Notes under the pieces: generated by a model
The model's database searches: none
What the model saw: the letters and a program-made list of their open reading frames with translations, nothing else
Told to the model about the DNA's origin: nothing
DNA from: Buddleja alternifolia
Lineage: Eukaryota > Streptophyta > Magnoliopsida > Lamiales > Scrophulariaceae
Direction of reading: 5' to 3'
DNA: 64,000 bases
NCBI GenBank assembly: GCA_019426215.1
Contig: CM033393.1
Location: 26,228,591-26,292,590, forward strand
Program-made: the position numbers and the translations under genes
Shown here: positions 11,474-24,249 of the stretch, one piece after another
Position numbering within the stretch: the stretch's first letter is position 1
Layout: every line of letters begins with the position of its first letter

Positions 11474-11851
11474 CTAGAAAAATTGCAATTAGTTCACATA
11501 AAATAAAAATTCACTTAGAACCGCTGGTTTGGGTGGGTGTCTGACCCAAAATCAAATAAGAATAAAAAGTCTAAATGGTATATGACCGAAGTGGGACTCC
11601 CAGGGCACTGCAAGCCATACACGTTCTCCATGGAGAAAAACTCTTTTCCATGAATTCATGGACAATTACTCAACAGTGCGAAACTCTTTTTTGATGGGCA
11701 GGAATGCCAAACTTAACAACCTAAAGTATCTAATTGAGCCAGCAACCAACAAAAAAAAAGGCATAGAAGCTTCAACTTAACCAGCATATAAAATTGATAC
11801 AAGGGAAAACAGATTACGAGTTTGTCTTATCAGTGAGAATTTGTAGAGAAA

Positions 11852-14347
11852 TCAATGCCGAAACTGCACTTTCTTTGCCCTCACGATACCCTGATGCAAT
11901 GTCGACATAGTACGGCTATCTGGCTGTATTCCCTTAAATGACATGTCATTCACAAGAGTTAAAGCCTTGTCTGTATCTCCCTGCTTGCAATAGCCAGATA
12001 TGAGAGCTGTGTATGTGACAGTATCAGGTAGTAAACCTTGCTCAATCATTTCATTGAAAAGGGAAATAGCATCCCGAAGGTTGTCTGATTTGCACTGACT
12101 GTCAATTAAAGCTGTGTAGCAAGTCACGTCAGGTTTTACTTCCATCTCCTTCATTTCACACCAAAAAGTTGAAGCTACCTGTTTCACTTTCTTTTTCCCT
12201 TCAGCATCATTTTTAGATTGAGCCCTTTTTAAACTTATTTTACAATGCCCATCAAGCAAGACTGTATAAGTGATGACGTCAGGACGAATTCCCCTTTCCT
12301 TCATATCACTGAAAAGATCAAGGGCTTCATGCAGGCAATTAACCTGACAATAACCATTCAACATTATGGTGTACATAATTAGATTTGGAGATAATCCTCT
12401 CTCGACCATATGCTTAAATGCCCACTGGGCCCTTTTCATATCTCCAGCACGACAAAGAGCAGCAATGAGCTTGCCGTACATTGTCTTACTAGGGCCATCA
12501 CCTGAAGAAAGTATAATCTCGAATAGCTTGATAGCTCTGTCGTTTTCACCTTCCAAACAGAGGCTGGTAAGAAGTTTTAAGCAAGAACCCTTATTTATTA
12601 AAATTCCTTGATTGAACAATCTAAGAAAAAATTCATAGCCGATAGTTGACTTGCTTGATTCACAGTACCCATTAACCATAGAAGCATAATTTTCAAGACT
12701 CTTGTCTTCTAAATTACTGAAATATTTTTCGGCTTCCTTCACTTTTCCTCCCAGACATAGGCCTTCAATGATCATGTTGTGTGTCACTGTGTTGGGTGTC
12801 AAGCCTTTCCGTTTCATGGTATCCAGAAGGAAAAACACCTCTTTCAAAAGACCATTACGGGACAATCCACCAACAAGGACATTATAGGTAATAACATCAG
12901 CTTTGAGACCTTCTTCATTCATCTCCTCGAATAAGCTTACAGCTTCAGAAATCATTCCATGGAGATAGCAACCACTTATCAATGTAGTGTAGTGCACAAC
13001 ATCAGGAACCAACTTCTTACATTTCATCTCATCAAACAAACTCATAGCCTCATCTAACTTGCCCAGTTTGCATAGGGCATCTATAGCAACATTATATGCT
13101 ACCTCATCTAGAAAGATGCCCAACTTCTTGAAGTTCCTGAACTGGCCTATCGCTTCATGATGCATGCCATTCAGGCACAAGCACTGAAGAATTGAAGTGA
13201 GAATCGAACAATTAGTTCTGATACCCTTTGATTCCATCTCACTATGGATAGCTAAAGCTTTAATTATGTCACCAGAATCACAATACCCCTGAATCAAGGC
13301 ACAATAACTAACTTCATTTGGAACTAGGCCATGTTCCTCCATGTCAAGTAAAACAACCTCCGCCTTTTTCAAATTCTTTTCACTAACAAATCCCTTAATC
13401 ATAGCAGTATAAGCATATGCATCAATTGAGACATTTTCCGCCTTCCAGGATTGTAAAACCTCATAGCCTAAATCGGACCTACCATGCATGCAAAGCCCCT
13501 GAAGATAAGCTGTATAGGTAAAAGCATTAGGCGCCACTCCAGCTTCCTCCATCTCCATAAACACGTCTACAGCTTCTTCCAAACTACCCTTTCGACAGTA
13601 TGCCTTGATCACAATTCCATAAGTATATACATTGGGACTCAGCCCAAGACTCTTGAGCTGCTTATAGATAGCAACAGCCGTTTCCACCTTCCCATGCCCA
13701 ACCAGCCTATTCATCAAAAAGTTACAAGATAACAAACAAGGCCCAATGCCGAGCCTTTTTGTTTCGAAAAGAGTGTCGATGGCGTTATCAAACATACGTA
13801 GAGTAACGTAACTCTTTATGAGAGCATCAAAAGCGCGAATTAGTGAACTTGGTCCCTCGGCCTTAAGTTCCTCTGCCATGGCTTCCAACAATTCCGACAT
13901 CTCAAAAAAACAAAGATCGTCTTTTTTCAAGTTTATAAGTTGTAGGAATAGAGAAACCAATTTAGTATGCAAGCCCCAATAGCAGAGTACCTTAATGATA
14001 GCCATGTAACTAGATGTATCATGTTGAAACCCATGTTCCTCGAGTTGATTGAAAAAAGATAACGCAGAAAACGGTTCGCTCTGCAAATCTTTTAGAATGT
14101 CAACTACCCCAGATGAAGTGAATTGAAAAGAACTGTGATCGTGGCAGCTGCTGCTATTACTAGTATAGTTAGTTATGAGGGTAAGATTGTTTCTTGAATT
14201 GGCATTCTGGTCCACGTCGGAACCAGAGTCTGAAAGGTAAGGGGTGAAATGGGCAAGCGATGGAAGTGAGAGTAATCGAATGAAATGGAGGTGGTGGTTG
14301 TGAGAAACAACAACAACAACTGACCTGATAGTAGAAACCAGCAGCAT
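11852..14347 (-). CDS. P-class pentatricopeptide repeat protein, organellar
   Basis: An intronless 831-residue frame. The open frame runs 11 codons further upstream, but the first ATG is at 14347. The N-terminus is hydrophobic and basic, compatible with mitochondrial or plastid import. From about residue 100 it has roughly 18-19 PPR motifs of 35 residues, with boundaries such as N-V-Y-T-Y, D-A-Y-A-Y, D-V-V-H-Y, D-V-I-T-Y and D-T-V-T-Y. There are no E, DYW or SMR domains, so it is P-class: an RNA-binding helical array acting in organelle RNA stability, splicing or translation. It resembles the At2g26790-type mitochondrial PPRs, though I cannot confirm orthology. The third motif from the end carries about 15 extra lysine-rich residues. 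The RNA target is not deducible by eye. Confidence 0.92.
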   Translation of the reverse strand: MLLVSTIRSVVVVVSHNHHLHFIRLLSLPSLAHFTPYLSDSGSDVDQNANSRNNLTLITNYTSNSSSCHDHSSFQFTSSGVVDILKDLQSEPFSALSFFNQLEEHGFQHDTSSYMAIIKVLCYWGLHTKLVSLFLQLINLKKDDLCFFEMSELLEAMAEELKAEGPSSLIRAFDALIKSYVTLRMFDNAIDTLFETKRLGIGPCLLSCNFLMNRLVGHGKVETAVAIYKQLKSLGLSPNVYTYGIVIKAYCRKGSLEEAVDVFMEMEEAGVAPNAFTYTAYLQGLCMHGRSDLGYEVLQSWKAENVSIDAYAYTAMIKGFVSEKNLKKAEVVLLDMEEHGLVPNEVSYCALIQGYCDSGDIIKALAIHSEMESKGIRTNCSILTSILQCLCLNGMHHEAIGQFRNFKKLGIFLDEVAYNVAIDALCKLGKLDEAMSLFDEMKCKKLVPDVVHYTTLISGCYLHGMISEAVSLFEEMNEEGLKADVITYNVLVGGLSRNGLLKEVFFLLDTMKRKGLTPNTVTHNMIIEGLCLGGKVKEAEKYFSNLEDKSLENYASMVNGYCESSKSTIGYEFFLRLFNQGILINKGSCLKLLTSLCLEGENDRAIKLFEIILSSGDGPSKTMYGKLIAALCRAGDMKRAQWAFKHMVERGLSPNLIMYTIMLNGYCQVNCLHEALDLFSDMKERGIRPDVITYTVLLDGHCKISLKRAQSKNDAEGKKKVKQVASTFWCEMKEMEVKPDVTCYTALIDSQCKSDNLRDAISLFNEMIEQGLLPDTVTYTALISGYCKQGDTDKALTLVNDMSFKGIQPDSRTMSTLHQGIVRAKKVQFRH

Positions 14348-16407
14348 GGGACAACAACTCAAACACACACACCCACACACGTCTAGGCCTTTATTCAGAA
14401 ATCCTTGTGCACTCTAATTCGATGATTATGATGACGACGGCGGTGGAGGACGAGCAAGAGAGCAGAGGGAACCTCCTACCTGCGATGTCCAATTTTTAAT
14501 TGGAGATTCAGCAGAATGCTGCACATAACTAAAAACATTTTAATTAAGAATTTAAACGAATATTAATTTTAAAAAAAATAAGGGAGGTGTTGAAATACCC
14601 ATTGAATGTCCCATTTACCTGATCCGAACCCTGACGCGGTCGAAAACTCGATGGTTCGGGTTTGTTACTTAGAACCGATTGTTACAGGTCAGGTCTGGGT
14701 AAGACCCGGTCATCTTTTTCTATTGTTTTTTTCGGGATTGCTGCTACAAATCTAGATCACTAATCCTCCATTAAGGATTAACGCTCTAGCGCTCCGAGCT
14801 CGCTCTTGCGCTCAGAGCTTGAGAGCTTCGCTCTATGACGCTCTTAAAATTCTTAATTCTCGAACTAAAATTTAAGAACCACATTTGAAGAAATAAGAAT
14901 GATTTTTCACTAATAATATTTCATATGCATTCAATAAAAATTGTTTTAGTAGTCAAAATAAGTAAAAGATTTACCCTCAAAACAAAAAAGACTGAAACAA
15001 ATATAGATTTTGTAAAAAATCAATACCTATAACTTGTAATGCTGAATTTGAGTCTTTAGTGTCCTTTCCGGTCAAGAGTTGGGACCTAAAACTAATATTA
15101 TTTTAATAATTTTTCATCATATATTATATTTTTTAAGCAATAAGCATGCTAAAAAAGACAATCACATCATCTTATTTTTAAAATTCAAGTTAACAAATAC
15201 TTATTTTAATATGAGATAATCTTATCAAAATAATATCTAAAGATAATTTGCCTGAACAATTTATAAAATATGTGATATATATGACAAGATAAACTTTAAA
15301 TTATATTTATATTATATCCGCTCTAAGGCGCTCTCACTCCCAAATTTTTTCAAATTTTGTCGCTCTGTGCTCCCGCTCTCGCACTATGTGACTTAGCTAC
15401 AAATCATTCTATCTAATGGTTAAAATTCGGGAAAAAAAAAAAAGGAAATGGTTAGAATACTCATTTTGAACGATGGAAGAAAGACCCACTCACTCAATCA
15501 TCACCAAATTACAAATTTGAGCAGAGTCTCATTTGTGTAGGTGAGTTGCTGCTATAAGTAAATAATAATTTGTAAATTTGCTGCTAATACCCCCCACCCA
15601 TTCCTCCACTCCATTCCATTCACTCTCATCTTCTTCAACTTCCCAGCCCATTTGTAAATTTTATAAACAAGCACTAATTTCAACAAAATTTTCTGATTGA
15701 TTTGCAAATATCAGCAAAAACCCCCCAAATAAAATCACCAAAAATTCAGCAGCACGTATGTTAGAAGATTACCCTTTGGGTTGCAGAAGAGAAGCAAAGG
15801 TCGGTGGCGCCAGAGGCAGGAATGGCACCGGAGGTAGGGAACGGTGGCGCCGGAGGTGGGTTTCGGGGTTTCCCTTTCGTTTCGTGAGAGAGCCAGAGAA
15901 CAGAATCAGATGGGGAGGAGGAGGTATGAGGATACTGGGTGGGTTGGGCCTTTCTGGGACGTTTGGGTAGAACGGCAGAAGGGACCGATTTGCGTAGGTG
16001 TGAAGTTAAAAGGATGGTCATGTTTTTTAAGGTGAAAAAGATAAAAATGATTGATAATATTTGGACAAAAGACTTAAATATCCCTTTTTAAAAAAGCGCT
16101 ACTTCCTTTTTAGTTTTTGAAAAAAAAAATGCATATAATTATTATTTCACCCATTCTTTTATAAAATTTTGAATAGGATGAACAGCGGCCGATTTTTCAA
16201 TTTAACGCGTCATTAACATCAAGAGAGAAGAGAGAATTGGACTGAAAAAAGAAGAAGAACAAGAAGAGGGATTTATTTAGTTTGATTTTGTTTCGCCCAG
16301 GCTCGCTCGTCAATTTCCCGAAGGTTATTTCTAGTTTTGAAGTATATTTCATGTTTTATATATACAGTATTTTTTATTTTTTTGTATTAATCAGGCATTT
16401 GCAGTCA
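14348..16407. other. Intergenic DNA with CGCTC-rich clusters
   Basis: This holds the PPR upstream region, then AT-rich DNA. Two clusters rich in CGCTC/GAGC words (about 14784-14850 and 15318-15390) flank about 470 bp of AT-rich sequence and may be subterminal repeats of an unclassified element. GC-rich DNA at 15758-15970 gives short overlapping frames on both strands with no recognisable domain. Confidence 0.4.
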
Positions 16408-19400
16408 ATGGTCCGTCGTCTAGATGTTGGAATGGTCCCTCACGACTCCGAGTCATCATCTTCATCGACTCCCCCTGTAAGTAAAAATGTGTGAATAAAC
16501 CTAATATTTATATATAAGTATTTATATTTTGAAATGTGAACTACATAGTCGAAATTTGATTAGATAGTCTTATCTTATTTTAACTAGTTTATAAAATTGA
16601 AAGTTTTCCAAATTTTGTGCATAAATAGTGATTTTAAGTATAGTGGCTTCATGTGATTTCGTATTTTAGTATTGACTCCATGTGATCCAGTATCTTATTT
16701 ATTAAATGGCAACTAATATATATTTCACGGATTGTAATCCCTTTATTAATTGTTTTTAAGTATACTGGCTTCATTATGATGGATGAATTTAGGTAATTTT
16801 AGAGAAGAAGCTGTTTTTTGAACCTTACATTACATTAAAGTATGACAACAAGTTCAACAGTTTTGAATAATATTGTATTATTTTTGTTTCAGGTTCCCAC
16901 TCTTGGTTTGCCTCTTGGAAATTGTAATTTCAAGGGTAAAATTTCTACATACTGCAAAATGGCAGAAGAATTCAAATTTATTGAGGATTGTTTGAGTGAC
17001 CATCCGAATGGGATGGCTTGGTTGAGGGATTCTCAGTTTGGCTCTTTTTTCGACGCAACTCCTAACATTGAGATGATTTTAACTCCTTTGTGGATGCTGC
17101 TAAGCCGCAAAGTGAAGTCTGAAAATAAATCCGAGGTTTGGTTTGTTTTGAATGGCATCCCTATTAGATACTCTATGATAGAGCATGTCGTTTTGACTGG
17201 CTTGATCTATGATGAGTATCCTGAAGCAACTATCCCTTTGCCAGCTCATAATTTTTGTACAAGACACGTTGGCAAGAAAATCACAGTTGGAGGTATCAAG
17301 AAAGCACTTACACAGTTTGTGATCCCTCCCCCTGAAGAAGGTATCCCTCCCAATGATCGCGATAGTAGCAGTCTAACAAGTGTTAGGCATGGAGCCCGAA
17401 GGAACATTAAAGACGACAAGTTGAAGCTTGCTTTGTTGTACTTGTTGTGCTCGTGATAATTCTATATTTATATAGAATTATCTAGCTTTTATTTGGTGGT
17501 TTGCATGCTCTTTTGTCATTTCGTGTTGGTGATTTCGAGTATTTTTAGCGTTTTTTTGATGTTTTAGTGTAAGTTGTCTTTGGTAGTTGTTTTAGTTGTT
17601 TTAGTGTGTTTTTGTTATGTTTGGGGTGTTTTTAGTAATTCTAGAGTCTTGGGTCTTGCTATTAAATGAAATTATATTTTATAGGTTCTCATTGGCATAA
17701 ATCCACAATTGAGAAGAGCAAATCACAAAGAAAGAGGAGCAAATCGCATAGGAGAAGGAAGAAAATCGCAAATTAAGGAAAGAGATAAAGAAGAATCAAA
17801 GAAAATCTGAGACTGTCAAGTCATGCCATGGCATGCCACGGCGCACGAGTAGGCAGCCAGTTTCGTGTACAAATTTGAACTGGACATGCCACGGTATGGC
17901 ACTTCATGCCGTGGCGCGAGACCTGCGAATGATTTTTCGTCCAACGACCAGGCTGCAATCTTTTGACCATATCTCCTCAACCAAATATCCAAATCTCTTG
18001 ATTCTAGTGGGGTTTTAAAGCTAACGAACGAGGCTTCAACTTTCCTGTTAGGATTGGACTCATTGGAAGCTGTTAGATCAGAGAAAATCGAGCTTAAAGT
18101 GGACGGCTGGGATCCATTAAAAGAAAAGAAGGGAATTTTGGAGATATAAAAGGATTGGTGAGCTACATAACTAGAGGGAGGGTTTTTTGCTGAAAAGAGG
18201 AGAGAGGAAAACCTAGAGAAAACACATGTTGAGCAAAAGAAGAGGATTTTACAAAAATACAAAGGATTCAAGCGAAGATTGAACATCACTAGAGAGAAGA
18301 ATATTTCACCTTACTGATTTATTTCTTTTCCCTATTGGTTAGATCTTTCCATGTTGAATTTGTGGATTGTAAACATGAATTCTCTTAAGTTTTGTGTGTT
18401 TTTTTTAACTATCATGAGCTAAATTTGTAGTAGGCGCACCCCGAAACTCTAGTTATTTGGATTTAATGTGAAGTTTATATTTTTAGTTTAATTCTTCATC
18501 TCGTTGCTTGTTTAATTTTGTGCTTTATGCCTCAAGTAGATTGGCCACCTATTTTGAGTATTTATTTACTTAGTTGAACTAGACATAGGAATATTAAGTA
18601 TAGAACTTGGATTATACAGAGAAGGATAATGAACTTAGGATAGGATAAGTTGCATTATTTGTTTTTGAGGATAGACATATACCCTTAGACCCTTCTTAGC
18701 TTGAAGATAACTTAATCTCAATGTGTCTAGTTTTAGTTTCTTCTTGCATAGACATATGGAGAAGACTAGAGTTAGATAAGCTTTTATGTATTCGACAGTT
18801 GCATAAAAGTATATTAGTGTTTAGAGTTAGTAATTGAGATGGTGATAGAATTAGAGATTAATTCATTGCTTTAATCCAGTAGCTAGAGGGAAGGGGGGAG
18901 CCTATATTTAATTAATTTGGTTAATTCTCATTTAATTCTTGTTTTTAATTAAGTGTTAGTTTTTATTTTTCGTAGTAGGTTAATTACACAATCATATTAT
19001 TAATTTGATATAAAAGGCTCTTAGATATGATTATCACTTTAATTCTTTATAAATTTGGTTAAGTCTTCGTGGGAACGATATTCGTACTTGGTACACTTTA
19101 TTACTTGTCGGCACGTGCACTTGCGTTAAATTGGTCTTAATTTTATATGCGCTAAACGACCAACAACTCGGTATTTTTTTTTTTTGGGGGTAATGATTAT
19201 GCAAAGAGATTCCAAACTGATACATATTGTTGAGGATCTAGAGTTTGCGAGAACCTATCCCTGGGGTCGACGGTCTTATTCTTTTTTGATTGAATCCGTG
19301 ACAAGTGTGGACATGCAACAGAAAAGGCTAGCTCAAAGCCCACAGAAAATGTCCTAGATTCATTATTCCTCTGATGGTAATGAAATACTTTTCTGTAATG

Positions 19401-21326
19401 CTGCGTTTCTTTGTTGTAATTGGTCTTTTTTATATTTCTCCATATATAATTTGGCGGTGCTTTTGTTCATTTTGTTAGCTTCTTCCTTTTGAGTGCATCC
19501 CCGCACTCTCTCCTAATATTGCTCGTTTGAGGGAGAATGTGAATTCCACTTTGTCCAGAATTTGCAAGTGGTCTACCAAACTCAAACAGAAGAAATAATT
19601 TCCCACTTTTGAGGAGGTGCTCAAATTGGTCGTAGACACGAAGGTTGGTGTTTAATTGTTTTTCAATGTGAACTGAACACTGTGAATTAAGTTTTATGTT
19701 CTGAAAAAATCAATTTTCTGTTTATAAATATTGGATTTTACTGATGTTTATCATTGAATAGTGGCTTTTGTATTACAGTATTAATGACTGAAATTTATAA
19801 AGGTTTTGTTTTTTGTTGTCCAATCCGTCATTGTAGAATACTTATAAAAGATCCTTAATTTAGAAGGAATTCCCCATCAATTAAAATGCACGCAGTTTCG
19901 TTTTACACTGATTTATAGAATACTTGGATACTGGATTCTTGCATACTGGCTTCAGTATGTATTCCAGTAAGGAGCAAACTTGGTAATATGCATAATTGGT
20001 CTTCTCCCTCTAATTTAGTATATATTATTTGCTTTGCAAGAAATTTTAAGCATAATGCAGCCGACTGTGGAGGAAATGTCTTCAAGTCACATGGTCAAAT
20101 TTGCTGCTTATAATGCCCCCAACTTCTCCCTGAAGGATCCGACCACTGAATCTTGGACTGCAATACTTGAGAAGGGAGGTCGTATTATAATTGACGATCT
20201 GTACGTAGAAGATGTTGATGGTAAACGTTCTTTCCTTTGATATCAAACAGGAAACATTATTGATCCTCCTCCGCAAATCGAACCATACGTCTCATCAGCC
20301 ATTCCGCCCGAGAGCGTTCCTGCTTTTTCATCCATCCCGCAACCCCAAAAGGAAAGTGCTCCCTGTAATTCATCAGAACCTAACAATGAGGTTGTTAAAG
20401 TACTCAGTGAAATACTGGAAATAATCTCTGCTCTTGAAAAGGCTTGTCATTTGATGGATTCAAATGTAAGTGGAAGGTTATCCAGTGTAGAAAGCAGGTT
20501 AGAAAAATTGGAGAGATTTAAAGGGGATGATTTTGCCGCTGATTTACAACCATTTCATGCTTCCCCGGGCAGTGAACCAGTTAGGTATCATGATGATGTT
20601 GGTGTGGGTAAACATGAGGTCGATGATGAGGGTGGCGATGTTCTGGACGGCGATGTTGCGGATGTCGATGTAGCTACAGCTCTTATGGAGTTGAATCAGG
20701 ATAAGGACATGGTAGAGGTACCCCTCGATGTTGACAATCAGTATCCAAAGACGGACATTAAGGAGTATCCAAGGAGGGAGAGGAAAAGATCCCATAATTT
20801 GCAGTCCCCATACACTGAGTTCTATGCAGCTAAGAGGAAAGTAAGACAGTGAATTTGTATGTTATGAATTATTATATTTTTGTTGATATATTTATGTTTG
20901 CTTTAGATGCATATTGTTTTATTAAAACAGGCCAAGAAGACAATTATAGCCCCCCTGGAAAGCCAATTGATAAATGCTGAATTTTTGAACCAAGATGGGC
21001 AAGGGAAATTGGGCAGTGATTTGGAGACCAATATAGCTGAAGGCATCACCTTTTCAGATGATAAACTTGTGTTTAAAGAAGTGAAGATAGAAAAGGAAGA
21101 TGATGTGGATAATAAAAGGAAGGTGCCTGATGAAAAGACTGAGGAAATTGTGGCGAAGAAGGATGTTGATGATCATGTTGATTCCAATTACTATTTTTTG
21201 CCTCTCACCAAAGATGAGAAGGATCTGGTTTCTAAGCACTTGTTCCGTACTCTCACCAAAATCCAAGCCCCCGAGCCGAAGATAGGTGTTCTGAGGAGCA
21301 TCGGTACACTCAATTCACGCCTTTGA
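16408..21326 (+). pseudogene. DUF1985 (Ulp1/MULE-associated) gene, split and truncated
   Basis: A multi-exon plus-strand reading: 16408-16476 (ATG, serine-rich start), 16893-17453, continuing at 19171 after a solo LTR, then about 19479-19643, 20040-20220, 20252-20840 and 20931-21326. Most joints show GT-AG sites. The second exon carries the DUF1985 pattern (F-V-L-N-G-I-P-I-R-Y-S, then L-T-G-L) and its continuation has T-Y-P-W-G-R-R-S-Y. The 19479 exon has E-C-I-P-A-L. Later exons are acidic and coiled-coil-like. DUF1985 proteins usually end in a C48 (Ulp1-like) cysteine protease and often ride in Mutator-like elements; no protease domain remains here. Damage includes the LTR in exon 2, a frame change near 19350, an in-frame TAA near 19596, and a stop followed by gypsy DNA after 21326. 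Confidence 0.75.
17454..19165 (+). mobile_element. Solo LTR, 1.7 kb, inserted in the DUF1985 exon
   Basis: Starts TGATAATTC at 17454 and ends CCAACA at 19165. The flanks GCTCG (17449-17453) and ACTCG (19166-19170) are a 5-bp target duplication with one mismatch. The DUF1985 frame resumes right after it. A TATA box (tataaaag, about 18145) and the 3' 'gtgggaacgata' segment give plus orientation. There is no internal coding region and no second LTR, so it is a solo LTR from unequal recombination. Confidence 0.8.
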
Positions 21327-21373
21327 AGGTATCACCGTTGCAAGTCCTCATGACTATATAGCACAAGAGTTAC

Positions 21374-21604
21374 GTGAAGTGGCCTCGTAGTGCTGAAACG
21401 GGGCCTCTAAACCCCAAACCAGATAGGTATTGCAGGTTCCATCGAGACTATGGTCACCACGAATGCCAACATTTGTTGAATGAAATAGAAAGGTTAATCG
21501 ACTGCGGACGCTTACAAGAGCTTATTTGTCGGGACCGAGAAAAAAGCTCTAGAATATTTAAAAGGAGCCCCTCACCTCCAATGCGCCAATATGACAAAAA
21601 ATAG
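21374..21604 (+). pseudogene. gag C-terminal knuckle of the Tat-like element
   Basis: A 76-residue frame with the Y-C-R-F-H-R-D-Y-G-H...C knuckle followed by N-E-I-E-R-L-I. This is the signature of Gag in Tat/Retand-type plant gypsy elements. The frame is cut off on both sides. Confidence 0.75.
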
Positions 21605-21924
21605 TCCCGCCAAAGAAGATGAGGAGATTCCTTCCTGAGAAAATCTTCGAGGTGGCCAAGGAAGAAATATGCCAATGAAGGGAAAGGTGATAGCCAGAAA
21701 AGGAGTCATCAACATGATATCCTGAGGTCCCACTGATGGGGATTCGCACAGAGCAAGGCGAGCTCATGAGAGAGTTCTGTACGAATTCACTCACCAGGAG
21801 AATGAAGAAGAAGTCACTGCTATGGGGATGCAACCACTGGTCCAATTTGGACCCTCTAATGGATAGCACCTTCACTATCCTCATCATGATGCGCTGGTCT
21901 TTACCGCCACAATCGCTAACTACA

Positions 21925-22391
21925 ATGTCAAGTGTATCTTCATTGATAATGGCAGCTCTCTCGACATCCTCTTCGAGGATGCATATAAACAAATGGACTT
22001 GGGAGAGGTGAAGATTGAACCTGTAGACACTGCTCTGTTCGGCTTTGTTGGAGAATCAATTTGCCCGCTAGGGCAAATACGACTTTCCTTATCATTGGTA
22101 ACTGAGCCCTGGAGGAAAACGAAGATGATGAAATTTTTAGTTGTGAATGCTCCTTCAGCATACAGCGCGATTCTGGGAAGACCTACGTTTAATGTTTTTC
22201 AAGCAGTCATTTCTACTTACCACATGAAAATCAAATTCCTTGTGGGAGAGGGAGTTGGAGAGATAACTGGGAATCAGCAGACATCCCGAAAATGTTATGT
22301 GAAGGTCATACGAACTGGGGAAAGAGTGGCAGACATGGATAGTGATCAGCCTACCAGATCATACACCCATCAACCGAAATCACGTCGATAG
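21925..22391 (+). pseudogene. Aspartic protease remnant of the Tat-like element
   Basis: The frame contains I-D-N-G-S-S-L-D-I-L, the retropepsin active-site loop with Asn in place of the usual Thr, then A-I-L-G-R-P-T-F-N, the second conserved loop. A stop follows at about 22389. It would cut the element polyprotein; this copy is disconnected from gag and RT by stops. Confidence 0.75.
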
Positions 22392-22479
22392 AGGAAAAAA
22401 AGATAGGGATACCATTGTTACCGAGGGTAAAGCCACAGAAGACCTGATAGCAGTGGAGTTAATACCGTGAGATGCTAGT

Positions 22480-23505
22480 AAGGTGGTCCGAGTAGGATCC
22501 CAATTGGAGCCTGATCTCTTATCTTGCCTAACTTGCCTACTCCGGGAGCACATGGATGTCTTTGTCTGGTCTGCCGAAGATATTGTGGGCATAGATCCTT
22601 CTATAGCTGTCTTGACTGTGTTTCCGTTTGCTAGGTCCGTCAAGCAAAAAAGGCGTCATTTTGGACCAGAGAAGGATAAAATCATACAAAGCGAGGTAGA
22701 CAAGTTATTGGCAGCTGGACATATTAGGGAGATTCAATTCCCTTAGTGGATAGCCAATACCGTTTTAGTGCCCAAAAGTGCAGGCAATTGGAGAATGTGT
22801 ATTGATTTTAGAGATCTCAACAAAGCCTGCTATCTATTGCCAAGGATAGATCAGTTAGTGGATTTAACTTCTGGATGCAAACTCCCGAGCTTGATGGATG
22901 TCGCGCAAGGATACCACTAAATACCATTGGCAGTAGAAAACCAGAAAAAAGTTAGCTTCATCACTGCGTTTGGAACATATTGTTACGTAGTGTTGCCTTT
23001 TGGCCTTCGTAATGCTGGAGCCACATACCAGAGGCTCATGGATAAGATGTTTTGAAATCAGCTGGGACGAAACATGGAGGTATACGTAGACGACATGCTA
23101 GTGAAAAGTCGTAAAGCACGAGATCATATCAGCGATCTAGCAGAAGCATTCGAGGTCCTAAAATGTTACCAGATGAAGCTTAACCCAGCCAAGTGCGCTT
23201 TTGGAGTTAGAAGTGGAAAATTCCTTGGATACCTGGTGACTGAGAAAAGAATCGAGGTTAACCCAGAAAAAGCTAGAGCAATCTTAGAAATGAAGCTCCC
23301 TACTACTCGAAACGAGGTGCAAAGATTAACTGGAAGGATTGTAGCACTGGGACGCTTTATTGACCGACTTGGAGAGCGGAGTTTACCTTTTTTCAAGCTT
23401 ACAAGGAAGTCGAATCAATGCCTATGGGATGAAGAATGCCAAGCAACTTTCCAGGAATTAAAGGCATACCTGGCTAATTTGCCTCTGCTAATGAAACCAG
23501 TGTAG
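22480..23505 (+). pseudogene. Reverse transcriptase remnant of the Tat-like element
   Basis: The frame runs through W-R-M-C-I-D-F-R-D-L-N-K-A, L-P-F-G-L-R-N-A-G-A-T-Y-Q, the intact catalytic Y-V-D-D (about 23085) and K-C-A-F-G-V. Stops at about 22744, 22918 and 23053 interrupt it, and another ends it at 23503. Sequence past 23510 keeps only fragments of RNase H. Confidence 0.85.
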
Positions 23506-24249
23506 GGAGAGACTCTATACTTATATTTAGCCATCTCGTTGCCAGTCTCTCCATCCATAGGAATGCTCAGAATGGCCTCTAAAGCAACATCATCAATCGT
23601 TGGCTCAGCAGCTTACATGTCAGTGCTATCTCATAAGCATTCATTGCTAATACGCAACAACTCACAAAGGATGTATCTCTCAAAACACTAATGCAATGAG
23701 GAAAAGTATCCAATACTAGGTGCTAAAGACAATGTCATCAAAGTCAAGTTCAAAAGAAGAAAAATGGCAAAAACAATGCGAAAGCATTTGCACTACGAGT
23801 ATTAATTCATGCCGAAGTTGCCTCTTCAGGTACCTCGAGTGCCTCCTGAGTGGAATGCTCATCAGCAACCTCAATATAAAGCTCATGAGCAGCCTCAAAG
23901 AAAAGTTTTTCAGTAACCTCAAAGTAAAGCTCATTTACAGCCTCAAAATAAAAGTTCAGTTGCAACTTGATCATCTTCAACATCACATCGCCCATCAATA
24001 TTCTCATTTGTGGGATTGCTCAAAGTCATCTCAAAAATAACATCCTAGCTAGCAAGGTCCAACAGCCTGTCCATCGGCATCTTTCACAGCATATCCGCCC
24101 TAGGATCGGTCATTTAGGGCCCATGGGGTAGCCCATGAACCCACCTTAAGGTCACAAGGAGGAATTGACACGCCCTGCACTCTTTTTCCCTTAGCCTTGG
24201 TGTTCTCCCATTAGGTTTTTCCGGGTAAGGTTTTTAATGAGGCAGTCAG

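Noticed and set aside
15758..16035. Overlapping GC-rich frames on both strands
   Set aside because: No domain or conserved motif; they are probably a by-product of local GC content.
21736..22011. 91-residue Ser-rich frame
   Set aside because: It is the wrong frame over the gypsy protease region; the real frame carries the D-N-G-S-S motif.
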